Positions 57,701 through 64,000 of a stretch of DNA of 64,000 bases are shown piece by piece. The stretch spans positions 6,138,001 through 6,202,000 of the forward strand of contig NC_060116.1 in NCBI RefSeq assembly GCF_021155765.1, given 5' to 3'. The position numbers were made by a program, and so were the translations under genes. The notes beneath the pieces were generated by a model, which worked only from the letters and a program-made list of their open reading frames with translations, was not told where the DNA came from and did not search any database. Origin of the DNA: Diprion similis (taxonomy: Eukaryota > Arthropoda > Insecta > Hymenoptera > Diprionidae). Positions within the stretch are counted from its first letter, which is position 1, and every line of letters begins with the position of its first letter.

Positions 57701-58125
57701 AGCTGGATTTAAATCGCGACGTTGAAACACACAACAGAGAGTAAATAGTCTGTACATACTTGGCAATGTGTCGTTGAAATAATAAAATTAGAGAACGATT
57801 TGTCGATCGTTTTATCGGAAGGAACGTAAACGACGTTTGTTTCCACGAAAGTAAGAAGGCATTAAAAAAAAAAAAAAAAAAAAAAACCGTTAATTTTCTC
57901 GCAATGCGAAACCGCAATAGCGATGAACAATTGCAAAAAAATTCCCTGTTTTAACGAAACTAGGATAAAGACGCGTTAATCGTGTGTATAATTCTCTCGT
58001 GTCAGAGAGCAACTGATTGCTGGTTAGCAACAACTTGGAGAAGGTATATATACGTACAGTGCTGCACCAGCACCAGGAGTATAACAGCGATGAAGAAATG
58101 AGACTGAAGTTAGTAACGTTATTGT

Positions 58126-58162
<37 letters not shown>

Positions 58163-58613
58163 AACTATGAAAATAATAATTTTTCCCCAAATGTTTTTTC
58201 ATCGTAACGTTAACGTTGCTAACTTCAAGCCAATAATACCGTGTAAGATCCCCGCACAGCGATGTGGGTGGGTGTGTAAGAATATTTGAAGGTTAGGTTA
58301 GGTTAGGTTAGATAAGGTTAGGTTTAGGTTTAGGCTCGCCGGGTTGCTTTAAATAAGAATAATTGTACTCACCGAGTCTAAGCTCGCCAAAATTTCCACA
58401 ACCAATTTTCTTCCCGACTCGAAAATTCGGTCCGACCATCAAAACTCCGGATGATGATGTCACGCTGTGTCGGGAGGCGTGCATGTTGGCCCGGGCTGCA
58501 GCGTTTCCGCTACCCCTAGAAGTCCTCTTGGCAGCTTCTTGATCCCGGTCACGTTCACCACCCCGGGTTATTTCTTTGTTGGCCCGAGGGTCGCGGCTCT
58601 CCCGTTTTTCCAT
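14637..58613 (-). CDS. gish: Casein kinase I gamma (gilgamesh), ten coding exons
   Basis: Membrane-associated Ser/Thr kinase of the CK1 gamma branch; the family acts in Wnt/LRP6 phosphorylation, vesicle traffic and, in flies, glial migration and planar polarity. Exons, 5' to 3' on the minus strand: 58613-58373, 26360-26320, 25682-25613, 25112-24964, 24829-24595, 24440-24121, 20382-20302, 18362-18237, 16719-16613, 14688-14637. All join in phase, 1422 bases, 473 residues plus stop. Residues 1-60 are charged and low-complexity. The Gly loop is [11 protein letters not shown] (71-81), the VAIK lysine 93, the YRDVKPEN catalytic loop has Asp183, DFG is at 206-208, and the CK1-type SIN motif (in place of APE) is at 238-240. 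Residues 380-400 are Gly-rich. The last exon encodes [16 protein letters not shown], the known palmitoylation and polybasic membrane anchor. Intron 1 is about 32 kb. The start codon is the only one giving this N-terminal exon. Confidence 0.96.
15666..15807 (-). other. Candidate alternative 3' exon of gish
   Basis: On the minus strand a strong acceptor (TTACTTTTCCAG) is followed by an open segment of 142 bases between gish exons 9 and 10. Joined to exon 9, which leaves two bases, it reads for 46 codons to a stop. That gives a tail beginning [18 protein letters not shown] that lacks the CCCFF anchor. A different frame beginning [14 protein letters not shown] is also open but needs a phase-0 donor such as the end of exon 8. 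Which, if either, is used is not decidable here. Confidence 0.35.
16720..20301 (-). other. gish introns 7 and 8
   Basis: Introns flanking the Gly-rich exon at 18237-18362. Apart from the possible transposase relic at 19655-19840 they are AT-rich with short T and A runs. No other feature is supported. Confidence 0.75.
19655..19840 (-). pseudogene. Possible transposase relic in gish intron 6
   Basis: A minus-strand frame contains [17 protein letters not shown] before a stop at 19655. The hydrophobic-hydrophobic-D-E-V/I-x-V pattern resembles the RNase H-like first catalytic block of P-element/THAP9-type transposases. The frame is short and upstream frames are interrupted. If real, this is a decayed fragment; chance remains a serious alternative. 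Confidence 0.25.
20383..24120 (-). other. gish intron 6
   Basis: A 3.7 kb AT-rich intron between the last kinase-domain exon and the exon encoding [12 protein letters not shown]. It contains a 138-codon minus-strand open frame (21443-21859) with no recognisable motif. Nothing else in it is identifiable. Confidence 0.8.
26649..26675 (+). repeat. (CATT)n microsatellite
   Basis: Six tandem CATT/TTCA units near the 3' end of gish intron 1. Confidence 0.9.
27050..27330 (-). repeat. Dispersed repeat family A, copy 2
   Basis: In reverse complement this segment matches 1420-1690 over nearly its full length, including ATCGTCCGACGATATCTCGA, GGTCTCAATCGA, AGATTTTGGCTTTGACCGGT and TTCGAATTATTTAAAT. It is noncoding. 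Two copies in two unrelated genes show it is a dispersed element. Confidence 0.7.
27858..27890 (+). repeat. (CA)n(TA)n microsatellite
   Basis: Alternating CA units pass into TA units within gish intron 1. Confidence 0.85.
28715..28800 (+). mobile_element. Pogo/Tigger-like terminal fragment
   Basis: The segment reads ACAGTAGAAACACGATTATA followed by CGGAACGCTCAATTATCC and then CAACTCCGTC. This resembles the terminal pattern CAGTnGAACCTCGATTATCC with tandem ATTATCCGAAC motifs found at ends of pogo/Tigger-type elements. No transposase or opposite end was found, so at most a terminal remnant is present. Confidence 0.35.
29586..29596 (+). repeat. Poly-G tract (11 bases)
   Basis: A run of G following CGGCC in gish intron 1. 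Confidence 0.85.
30072..30690. mobile_element. Fold-back element F1 (large inverted repeat)
   Basis: Left arm about 30072-30350 and right arm about 30410-30690 are near-complementary along their length. Examples are ATAGTCTAG with CTAGACTAT at the outer ends, GGCTGCATTTTGGTTTA with TAAACCAAAATGCAGCC, and CTCATATGTCGGAAA with TTTCCGACATATGAAG near the loop. It has no coding capacity. The structure fits a fold-back or MITE-type element, and any transcript through it (including the gish pre-mRNA) would form a hairpin with arms of about 280 nt. Confidence 0.85.
31025..31345. repeat. Degenerate inverted repeat F4
   Basis: TTGACCGATTTACGAAAA near 31035 is mirrored by TTTTCGAAAATCGGTCAA near 31310-31327, with weaker pairing inward. 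It looks like an older or more decayed fold-back element of about 320 bases. Confidence 0.5.
31545..31570 (+). repeat. (TA)n microsatellite
   Basis: A TA run next to TACATA-rich sequence in gish intron 1. Confidence 0.8.
34249..34319. ncRNA. Pre-miRNA-like hairpin candidate
   Basis: AAATCCGCCTG (34250-34260) pairs perfectly with CAGGCGGATTT (34308-34318). Pairing continues inward with a few mismatches and G-U pairs through GCAA/TTGC, with a small apical loop around GTACAATGTAC. The total of about 71 nt, an interrupted stem of roughly 25 pairs and a small loop match animal miRNA precursors. The transcribed strand is unknown; the minus strand would be co-transcribed with gish. Not recognised as a known miRNA. 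Confidence 0.35.
34632..34669 (+). repeat. (CAG)n trinucleotide repeat
   Basis: About twelve uninterrupted GCA/CAG units in gish intron 1. On the minus strand they create a spurious poly-Ala frame. No splice sites support translation. Confidence 0.9.
36838..36884 (+). repeat. (TTAC)n tetranucleotide repeat
   Basis: About twelve perfect ACTT/TTAC units, likely length-polymorphic. Confidence 0.95.
37600..38305 (-). other. GC-richer patch in gish intron 1
   Basis: About 700 bases with noticeably more CpG and GC than the surrounding intron. They contain a (TTCTCC)n run (38069-38109), a TA run near 37850 and a perfect hairpin GGCTCAGGA/TCCTGAGCC at about 38235-38262. Overlapping frames on both strands are shadows of the repeats and GC content. 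It could be an internal promoter, CpG island or noncoding exon; no coding exon with phase 1 compatible with gish exon 2 was found. Confidence 0.35.
38069..38109 (+). repeat. (TTCTCC)n hexanucleotide repeat
   Basis: Six to seven TTCTCC units; the reverse strand reads as Glu-Gly repeats, which is spurious. Confidence 0.9.
40315..40344 (+). repeat. (AT)n microsatellite
   Basis: About 15 AT units, followed by GGGGTATTCCATT, which resembles the terminal motif of repeat family B. Confidence 0.9.
40474..40523 (+). repeat. (CA)n(TA)n microsatellite
   Basis: Compound CA then TA repeat of about 50 bases in gish intron 1. Confidence 0.9.
41101..41116 (+). repeat. Poly-C tract (16 bases)
   Basis: A run of C in AT-rich DNA; poly-G in the gish transcript. 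Confidence 0.9.
42430..42466 (+). repeat. (TG)n(TA)n microsatellite
   Basis: TG-rich sequence followed by a TA run, just upstream of the TIR-bounded element at 42490. Confidence 0.85.
42490..42790. mobile_element. Short TIR-bounded element (MITE-like)
   Basis: The left end CAGGGTATCCAG and the right end CTGGACATCCTC are imperfect inverted termini. Pairing continues for about 30 bases (runs of GGAAAT/ATTTCC). The interior is rich in TTCCAGG/CCTGGAA-type motifs and has no coding capacity. About 300 bases. A shorter stretch at 46615-46710 shares the TCTAGATTTT-CCAAGG motif and may be a relative. Confidence 0.5.
43213..43268 (+). repeat. (TA)n microsatellite, about 27 units
   Basis: The longest pure TA run in the window. 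Confidence 0.95.
43552..43582 (+). repeat. (GA)n microsatellite
   Basis: About 14 GA units. Such GA tracts can bind GAGA-type factors in insects, but no other promoter evidence is present. Confidence 0.9.
45681..45735 (+). repeat. (GAAA)n tetranucleotide repeat
   Basis: About 13 GAAA units; the Lys/Arg/Glu-rich frame through it is spurious. Confidence 0.95.
45801..45860 (+). repeat. (TCG)n and (TCACCG)n compound repeat
   Basis: TCG triplets followed by TCACCG hexanucleotides. The poly-Ser/Pro frame is spurious. Confidence 0.9.
47045..47545 (-). repeat. Dispersed repeat family B, long copy 1
   Basis: In reverse complement it begins GGGGTATTCCACGTCAATTC, continues with a TTTACCCTTGATCTC block and GCGATTTTTTCTACGATTGT, and ends near 47050 in the CAAACGTGAGAAAGAGC block shared with 6520-6645. 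Its start matches 49404 onward in inverted orientation. It has an open frame of 125 codons on the other strand that does not resemble a transposase. Confidence 0.65.
47811..48430. mobile_element. Fold-back element F2 (large inverted repeat)
   Basis: Arms of about 240 bases (about 47848-48090 and 48190-48425) mirror each other. Examples are CCCCACCGCC with GGCGGTGGGG, ATCAACTTCAAATA with ATTTGAAGTTGAT, ACCTCAACTCT with AGAGTTGAGGT, and GGCATTAGTGCTACT with AGTAGCACTAATGCC. The spacer of about 100 bases is noncoding. The left flank GGGTGGTCCTTATTTAGGG may belong to the element. Confidence 0.85.
48856..48873 (+). repeat. Poly-C tract
   Basis: About 17 C following CCCCT in gish intron 1. Confidence 0.9.
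49187..49212 (+). repeat. Poly-G tract (26 bases)
   Basis: The longest G run in the window. Confidence 0.9.
49404..49700 (+). repeat. Dispersed repeat family B, long copy 2
   Basis: Begins GGGCATTCCATGCCAAGTCA and continues with TGACCCTTGACCTC, CGCGATTTTTTATACGATTG, GAAGGTATTCGG and TTCTGAAAAATA. It parallels the reverse complement of 47045-47545 in block order. Noncoding. Confidence 0.65.
50720..50743 (+). repeat. Poly-C tract (24 bases)
   Basis: A C run in gish intron 1 that reads as poly-Pro on one strand and poly-Gly on the other; neither is real coding. Confidence 0.9.
52428..52472 (+). repeat. (AAT)n/(AAC)n microsatellite
   Basis: Triplet repeats giving a spurious poly-Leu frame on the minus strand. 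Confidence 0.85.
52840..53082. mobile_element. Fold-back element F3 (inverted repeat)
   Basis: Left arm from about 52840 (GTTACTAGTGTCAAAAGGGC, later TCCAATCAACTT) mirrors the right arm ending at about 53082 (AAGTTGATTGGA, later GTCCTTTTGGCCTTAGTAAT). Arms of about 90 bases flank a short AT-rich spacer. It is smaller than F1 and F2 and noncoding. Confidence 0.75.
53695..53722 (+). repeat. (GAA)n microsatellite
   Basis: About nine GAA triplets in gish intron 1. Confidence 0.9.
54176..54201 (+). repeat. (GTTA)n microsatellite
   Basis: Six TTAG/GTTA units. Confidence 0.9.
58129..58156 (+). repeat. (TA)n microsatellite
   Basis: About 14 TA units, roughly 220 bases inside intron 1 from the gish exon 1 donor. 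Confidence 0.9.
58291..58335 (+). repeat. TTAGG telomere-type array
   Basis: Four perfect GGTTA units, then GATAAGGTTAGG and two TTTAGG variants. TTAGG is the ancestral insect telomere repeat; here it is an interstitial array ending about 40 bases from the gish exon 1 splice donor. Confidence 0.85.
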
Positions 58614-58721
58614 ATTTCGATAATCGACGATAAAACGCGTGCTTGAAAAACCGTATCGCGATTTTCACCTCGTCGATATCAGTTTTTTTTTTTTTTTATC
58701 TCGAGTGTAATATGTGTATTG

Positions 58722-58754
58722 TATGTGCGTGTGTGTATGTGTGTGTGTGTGTGT
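58722..58754 (+). repeat. (TG)n microsatellite
   Basis: TG repeat about 110 bases upstream of the gish start codon. Confidence 0.9.
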
Positions 58755-58862
58755 ACCTATATCGATAAATCACACCTGTATTCACCACCACTGATTCGTA
58801 AACACAGCACAAAACGAGATCGTCGATGTCGTTCGTCGTCGCACTTTCTCTTCCTTCTCCTT

Positions 58863-58897
58863 TTCTTCTTCTTCTTCTTCTTCTTCTTCTTCTTCTT
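58863..58897 (+). repeat. (TTC)n microsatellite
   Basis: About eleven TTC triplets upstream of gish; poly-Glu on the other strand is spurious. Confidence 0.9.
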
Positions 58898-58950
58898 TAC
58901 CAAAATGAGTAAAGAATTTCGTTGATGACGATAGAAGAGTACCGATAGCA

Positions 58951-59052
58951 ATAGTAGTAGTAGTAGTAGTAATAGTAGTGGTGATGGTGGTGTTGGTGTT
59001 GGTGTTGGTGATGATGATGATGATGATGACGATAACGATGACGGTGATGATA
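58951..59052 (+). repeat. Compound TAG/GTG/GAT triplet repeat
   Basis: A hundred bases of successive triplet types (TAG, GGT, GTTGGT, GAT). They produce Ser/Leu/Thr-rich spurious frames. Confidence 0.85.
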
Positions 59053-59209
59053 GTAGGAAGAAAAAAAAAAGAGAACGAAAATAAAGGTAAGAAAAAAAAA
59101 TGAATAACCTCAGACGTGAAACACATACACGATTCACGCGCGCACACACCGTGGTCGGAATACACCGATGACCGATCGCCGTCGCACTCCTCCTCGTCGT
59201 CGACGACGA

Positions 59210-59301
59210 AGCAGCGGCAACAGCAACAGCAACAGCAGCAGCAGCAGCAGCGGCGGCGGCGAGGGAAAGAGGATGAGGGGGGAGGGAGGGAGGGAGGGAG
59301 G
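59210..59301 (+). repeat. CAG/CGG/GGAG compound repeat
   Basis: CAGCAA and CAG units, then CGG, then GGAG repeats in the CpG-rich upstream region of gish. Confidence 0.85.
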
Positions 59302-60840
59302 ACAAGGCAAGGGGATAACTATTCCTCGGGTGTCGTTAACGTTAACGAATTTAAAAACTCGGCAGAGGCACGGCCACGGGGAAAGTTAATGGCCGCTCGT
59401 GTGACACACAGGTAGATTGGTTTCTAACCGACTCTACACTCTACTCTACCTACTCCCGGCCCCGACTGCTGCCGACCATAACGCTGGCTCTCTCGTTCTT
59501 ACTACTTCTTACTTGTTTGACTTGCCTCGCTTGTCACTGACCGTTTCAATCCCCATGCTGTATGCACGTCGTCGTATTGGATAATTCGCTAACGCTATCC
59601 TATCGCTCGCACTACTCCACTACACCACCGTGTCGAACGCGACGAATCCTCCCCGGCACACTGCACTTTATTAGTCACATCCACGACGAACATAACGCAT
59701 GGGCATGTCCTCCTCACCGCACAGAGGACAATGCGCCAACACCTCCATTACAAAACGTTACTCACTCACTCCTCTCGGGCCCCTCTCGCCCACGGGGAGA
59801 TCTCGCCGAAATATCCGACTTCTTTCGTTCTTTCGCCTCCTTTTATCCCAATTTTTCTCTGATTTAACTCTTTTTTTTATACATATATGGATATATATTT
59901 ATGTGTGTATATATATATATATATGTATATATGGATATAAACTTTATTTATTTATTTATTGATTTGGCTGGTTGGTTGTTTTTCTCCGAAACGTAAGGGT
60001 ATTCTTTGTCGTTTTCATCGCCGCCAACTTCATATTCCGAAACCCTTTAGGTGTATCTTATGAATACGCTTTCTTCTTATCTACTACTATTCTTTCGAAA
60101 CAACTCGCGTATATCGTGTACGTATGTATCTACAACGTTTTCTCCGTCGCTTTTGTCACACCGTGAGTACATACATGCATACATACGTCGACGGTAAACC
60201 CGCGTTACGTCACTCTCCTCACTCCCGGTTAGTTTTAAAACACACGACACGGACTAGGCACGTATCAAACCTCTTGCTATGTGTAAATTAAAAAATTAGC
60301 CTCGCGGGTAGGTCTACCATAATAATATTTTCGCCAACGGGGTGCGGGTCCGATGGACTGACCGATGGTTACGTTCGCGACGATTCCCAGCAGTTCGCAG
60401 GCCTGCTGTTCGTTATCCGCGCAGCGGCTTCTCTTACGGATTCCCGATTGGCGGAGGGGGCGAATGGCCTGCTGCTCCTGCTGCTATGCTAGTTATTAGC
60501 TGCGCGCGCAGCGCGGCTCCGTTTCCGTCGAGTTTAATATCGCTCCCCGCCCCCTTTGCGTCCCGTTTTTCCGGTGTATATTCGACGGATAACGGCGATA
60601 ACGAGGCGCCGAATGACCGAAATAAATAGACGGTCTTATATCCCCGTATCGAAACCCCTAGTTTTATTATGTCCGTAATTTGTTTACTCGAATATTTTCA
60701 TTTCAAAGAACTACGTAGTCCGTTCGGTATCCATAGCAACCGGAACGCAAAACTCTGTCTGTTTTCGTTCTCGATTTACAACTTGTGTTTAAAGATTTTT
60801 ATTTACTTTTTTTTATCCATTTATATAGTGGCTTCAAGTT

Positions 60841-63800
60841 ATGGAGGAATTGACTGGTCCCAATGTACAGGTTGTACTTGGTATTAAAGAAGGTATCTAG
60901 TTTCATTATGCGTCAGCTGTTTATACATAACCTCAATTCTGATACCTTAGCCTGTACTGTTGACAAGTAAACATTTTTTGAATGCCAGCCCACTTTTCAC
61001 CCTCGCAACACCGCTTCTTGCCCCCGTACGCGCAACTTGATTAATTGTTTTCTTTCTGTGGCTGAAAAGTGTTTCGCCGTAATTTAACGCTGCAATTCGT
61101 TGAGTATCGTGATGGGTAAAATGAAATTAAATTCAAAAATCAAACGGAATATGCTGTGAATGTAAGCTTTGAAAATGTTACAAATTAACATCGATGCAAC
61201 AAAGAGATGTATGCTTTTCTTCCAGGAATTTTTATACCCTTTACCGCTTACCTAACAGAACTCCAAAAATAGATTGAACTTTATTCTGGATTCAAGTTGA
61301 CGATATTAGGTGTTTGGTTGAATTTTCTTTTAATTTTTCTGCTATCATCTACTTACTGACAACTTTGTCTAGAACACTGTATTCTGAAGTATTCTATTAA
61401 AGTATAACAAAAAAGATTCTCTCTGACTAAACCTCTAAATTTGGAAGTCAGTTTTACTAAGATTTTTTACCACAAAGCATAATTCTCCACTCCTATAATA
61501 AATGATCAATTTTCAAATAAGCATTGTAAAGAAAATCCAAACGTATTTGCTATAAACCCTGTAATTACCATCAGTAATTATTTTGAACAAATATATCCTC
61601 TTTTCAATGACACTGTATCTGATGATCTATGGAACAATGAAAATAATCAAAAGATAATAAACGGTCACTACTATAATTTTCTGCAAATAATTCAAGGGAA
61701 TGGATTCAGCCAGCTTGAAAATCCGACAGTTATTGTCGCAACGCTGAACGGACACTCGTTGGAAACTGACCTTGTAGATCCTGACTTACATCCTCAGTAC
61801 GCGACTGACTTAGTATGGGATGCAGACAAGAGTGGAGTGAGAAAGTATAAAGACAAATAAATTGTAAAGTGTGAACTAACACTCACATTAGCGATTCCCA
61901 TAACTTGCCGATTACATTTTCAAGAAAATTAAATTTTTTTGCAGAATGAGAGTGGGCCATGTGCCATTGAAACTAGAATGTTTTGCAGTCGACGATAGTG
62001 GATCGAGAGAAAAAATTGGATACATTTTACTGCCTCTGAGATCGGCGCAAATAATCCCTCGGGACAAAAGCACAAACGTTAAAGTTAGTTGGCACAAGCT
62101 TCTCGGAGTCAAGTCAGAGCTGAGAGTATCCGTTCCGGAAATACTTCTTAGTCTAACCATAGAAGATAGGGAAATGATCTCAGGCCAAAATTACAGCAAC
62201 ATTCAGGTAATCCTGTGGAAAGTAGAAGGTGGTATAATTGTAGCAATTACAACACTTAAAATTTCACAATCTATAAAAGAATTGATAGTTACTTGTGATA
62301 CTTACAAACTTTCTTGGATATCTCATTTTCTCCTCCAAATTTCTCCTCAAGAGTAAACATTATCTTCTCCACTTTCGCATTACTTTCTCATTACAGTCCA
62401 AAAATATTACCAAATATACCTTGATTTCATGGTAAAATGTTCCCAGCAAAAGACGGAACTAGAAATGGAATCTGCCCTGTCAACTGTAAGTGCAACACCT
62501 AGGCTGCTGCACGAAGAACGCTTGATACAACTGGGTCCAGACTCAACGTGTCGTGATCTCTTTCTCCTGAGTATCACAGCTGGAAAAGCTGACCATTTAG
62601 AATACCTCGTACAAAAGGATGTCAACGATCTCAGAGAAAATTTCAGCTTTTGGTATCAAATATTAAACAACGATATACAACTGAAATCGTTCAAAAAACT
62701 TCCTGACAAATCTCATATTCTAAATGAAAAAATAGTCATTCGAATACGCAGTTGTCTCAATGTATTGAAGCACTATTTTCAAGAGAATCCCTACCTGTTT
62801 GTGAAACTTCAGTACGGCAACACTCTTGTTGGGCAATACAAGGTGGACCTTCGTCCTCTAGTTCCAAGTGAAAATATCGCAGATTATTCTAACAATTCTG
62901 GTGATACTAGTATGGCCTTAGACCAGCAGTGTTATCTAACAATGGATAACGCCATAGAGTCTATACGTGAGTATTGAAAAGTAGCTTTCGACAATTTCAT
63001 AACTCTTCTACTCAATCGTTTAATGATTGTGTGTACTGCCGCGGATAGCGAAAGGAAAAAAGCCGTCCATAGAAATCCAATTGCGACTTCGATATGTTGG
63101 ATACAAGAGCATGAATTCGAAGAGTCACATCAAGTCTCACGATCCAAGTTCGATTGCAGATGGTGAAAATTATGATGTCGAATCTTATTTGGCTGGTAAT
63201 AGTTGGGTTCAATATGCAGATTTGGATATCAAGGATAGCCATCATTATCGTAATTCAGTGAGATTTCATTTGATTATACCGAATCCAACACTTTTGAATG
63301 TTAATTGTGATTGAATATAATTCTGAATCTCAGAATACATTTGAATGATTTCAGGTTGATAAAAAAAAGTCAGAAATTGACGCACACAGAAATCCTGGAG
63401 GTGATTTTGGGAAATGCATTAGTCTTGATCAACCTGTTGTGCATTTCAAAAATCCAAACAAACATTCATCGAGTTGTGAAGTCATCAAAGAACAAGCAGC
63501 TGATTTAATCTTTTCTCACTCTGCAGATGCAATATTGCATTCAGCCTCTAATAAAGAATGTTCAAGAAGTATCGAAGCATACCATTGCTACTGCTTGAAT
63601 ATCCTATTAGAAAGTATAAAATTTTCTCAAGAATTGGGAACAGAAAACATTAATTTTTGGTAATAAAAGATATGAATATTATCAAAAATATTTTTCAACC
63701 TCACACAGGCGTTTCTGAATTGCTTAATTTTCTGACTGACGTAAATGTGTCGTGAGAGAAACACGGGTCAAATTTGTAGTGGTTAAAGGTGGAAAGAATT

Positions 63801-64000
63801 AAATTTGCATATTTAGAATTGTTATTTTTGAAATAATATTTACCATGTCTATAGTTTTCATCACCCAAAGGCACAAATTGTGTCGACTTTGCATCGAAAA
63901 ATTCCTGGACTGTCAACAAAAAAATTAACTCTGCAAGATATTCAATGCAAATTACACTTCATATCATCCGCAGATGAGATAGGAAAGCTTTTAGTAACGT
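60841..64000 (+). CDS. CEP120: CEP120 centrosomal C2-domain protein (5' part, seven exons)
   Basis: Daughter-centriole-enriched protein needed for centriole assembly and elongation and for ciliogenesis; acts at centrosomes and basal bodies. Exons in phase: 60841-60892, 61697-61844, 61945-62206, 62447-62966, 63049-63257, 63355-63659, 63855 to the window edge (continuing). About 547 residues are visible. Residues 1-150 form the first C2-like domain: PTVIVATLNGHSLETDLVD, QYATDLVWDADKSGVRK, VPLKLECFAVDDSGSREKIG and the ending SVPEILLSLTIEDRE match CEP120 strand by strand. Later segments (STCRDLFLLSITAGKADHLEYL; PYLFVKLQYGNTLVGQYKVDL; the exon 7 block from VSTLHRKIPG) fit the DUF3668/second C2 region. 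Exon 4 uses the acceptor TTCCCAG at 62446, because the better-looking one at 62396 would hit a stop in the phase left by exon 3. Exons 5-7 are less certain than 1-4. The 3' part, expected to include a coiled coil, lies beyond the window. Confidence 0.85.
60893..61696 (+). other. CEP120 intron 1
   Basis: An 804-base AT-rich intron with a split Gly codon across it. Nothing else recognisable is present. Confidence 0.8.

Larger units (their letters stand above)
26361..58372 (-). other. gish intron 1 (about 32 kb)
   Basis: The intron runs from the donor after GELRLG (58373) to the acceptor before [13 protein letters not shown] (26360); both ends are in phase 1 (a split Gly codon). No nested protein gene is convincing, and the open frames inside are low-complexity or AT-rich noise. 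It holds dispersed repeats, four fold-back candidates, a TIR-bounded element, a miRNA-like hairpin, a GC-richer patch (37.6-38.3 kb), many microsatellites and long G/C homopolymers, listed separately. Such a long first intron may host enhancers or alternative first exons, but none can be proved from sequence alone. Confidence 0.85.
58614..60840. promoter_or_regulatory. Head-to-head interval between gish and CEP120
   Basis: Nearest the gish start (58.7-59.3 kb) it is dominated by TG, TTC, GAT/TAG, CAG and GGAG repeats, probably 5' untranslated region or proximal promoter of gish. From about 59.3 to 60.65 kb base composition shifts to GC- and CpG-rich, with a dense patch at 60340-60600 containing the palindrome CTGCGCGCGCAG. 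The last 200 bases before the CEP120 start are AT-rich again. Long frames here are low-complexity shadows. Positions of transcription starts cannot be read from sequence. Confidence 0.55.

Noticed and set aside
58757..59305. Long minus-strand frame (182 codons) rich in Ser, Leu, Pro, Lys and Ala upstream of gish
   Set aside because: It is a direct read-through of triplet microsatellites, with equally open frames on both strands and no link to the gish reading frame.
63661..63854. Stop codons after INFW in CEP120 considered as the gene's end
   Set aside because: A GT donor at 63660 and an acceptor at 63854 restore an open frame whose sequence continues the CEP120 second C2 region, so an intron fits better than termination.

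Overview
This window looks like nuclear DNA of an insect. It is AT-rich and microsatellite-laden, its genes are interrupted by GT-AG introns, and it carries short TTAGG (insect telomere-type) arrays. A hymenopteran is my best guess, from the overall feel of the DNA and its short repeats; that is inference, not proof. Three protein-coding genes can be reconstructed by joining exons in phase.

(1) 57-4959, plus strand: a complete ten-exon cytochrome P450 of the CYP4 family (504 residues), with heme-binding Cys, ExxR and I-helix motifs all present. (2) 58613 down to 14637, minus strand: casein kinase I gamma (gilgamesh, gish), ten coding exons giving 473 residues. The first coding exon (58373-58613) is separated from the other nine (14637-26360) by an intron of about 32 kb. 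The protein has an intact kinase domain and ends in the Cys-Cys-Cys-Phe-Phe plus polybasic membrane-anchoring tail. (3) 60841 to the right edge, plus strand: the 5' part of CEP120, a C2-domain centriole-assembly protein; seven exons are visible and the gene runs on beyond 64000.

Between the P450 and gish, 4960-14636 is AT-rich DNA that probably holds the gish 3' untranslated region. It contains one isolated exon-like island at 11395-11484 that I cannot connect to a gene. gish and CEP120 are head to head: their start codons are 2.2 kb apart across a repeat-rich and then CpG-rich stretch that probably holds both promoters.

The giant gish intron contains no convincing nested protein gene. It is instead a reservoir of simple repeats, G/C homopolymers, old dispersed repeats and at least three large fold-back (inverted-repeat) elements, plus one 71-nt pre-miRNA-like hairpin. 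Two dispersed repeat families recur across the window: one has copies in the P450 intron and the gish intron, the other has a GGG(C/T)ATTCCA end. I found no CRISPR array, rRNA, tRNA or operon, and nothing that amounts to a clearly new biological system. The most checkable novelties are the fold-back hairpins, the miRNA-like hairpin, an alternative gish 3' exon, the orphan exon-like island and a substituted I-helix residue in the P450.
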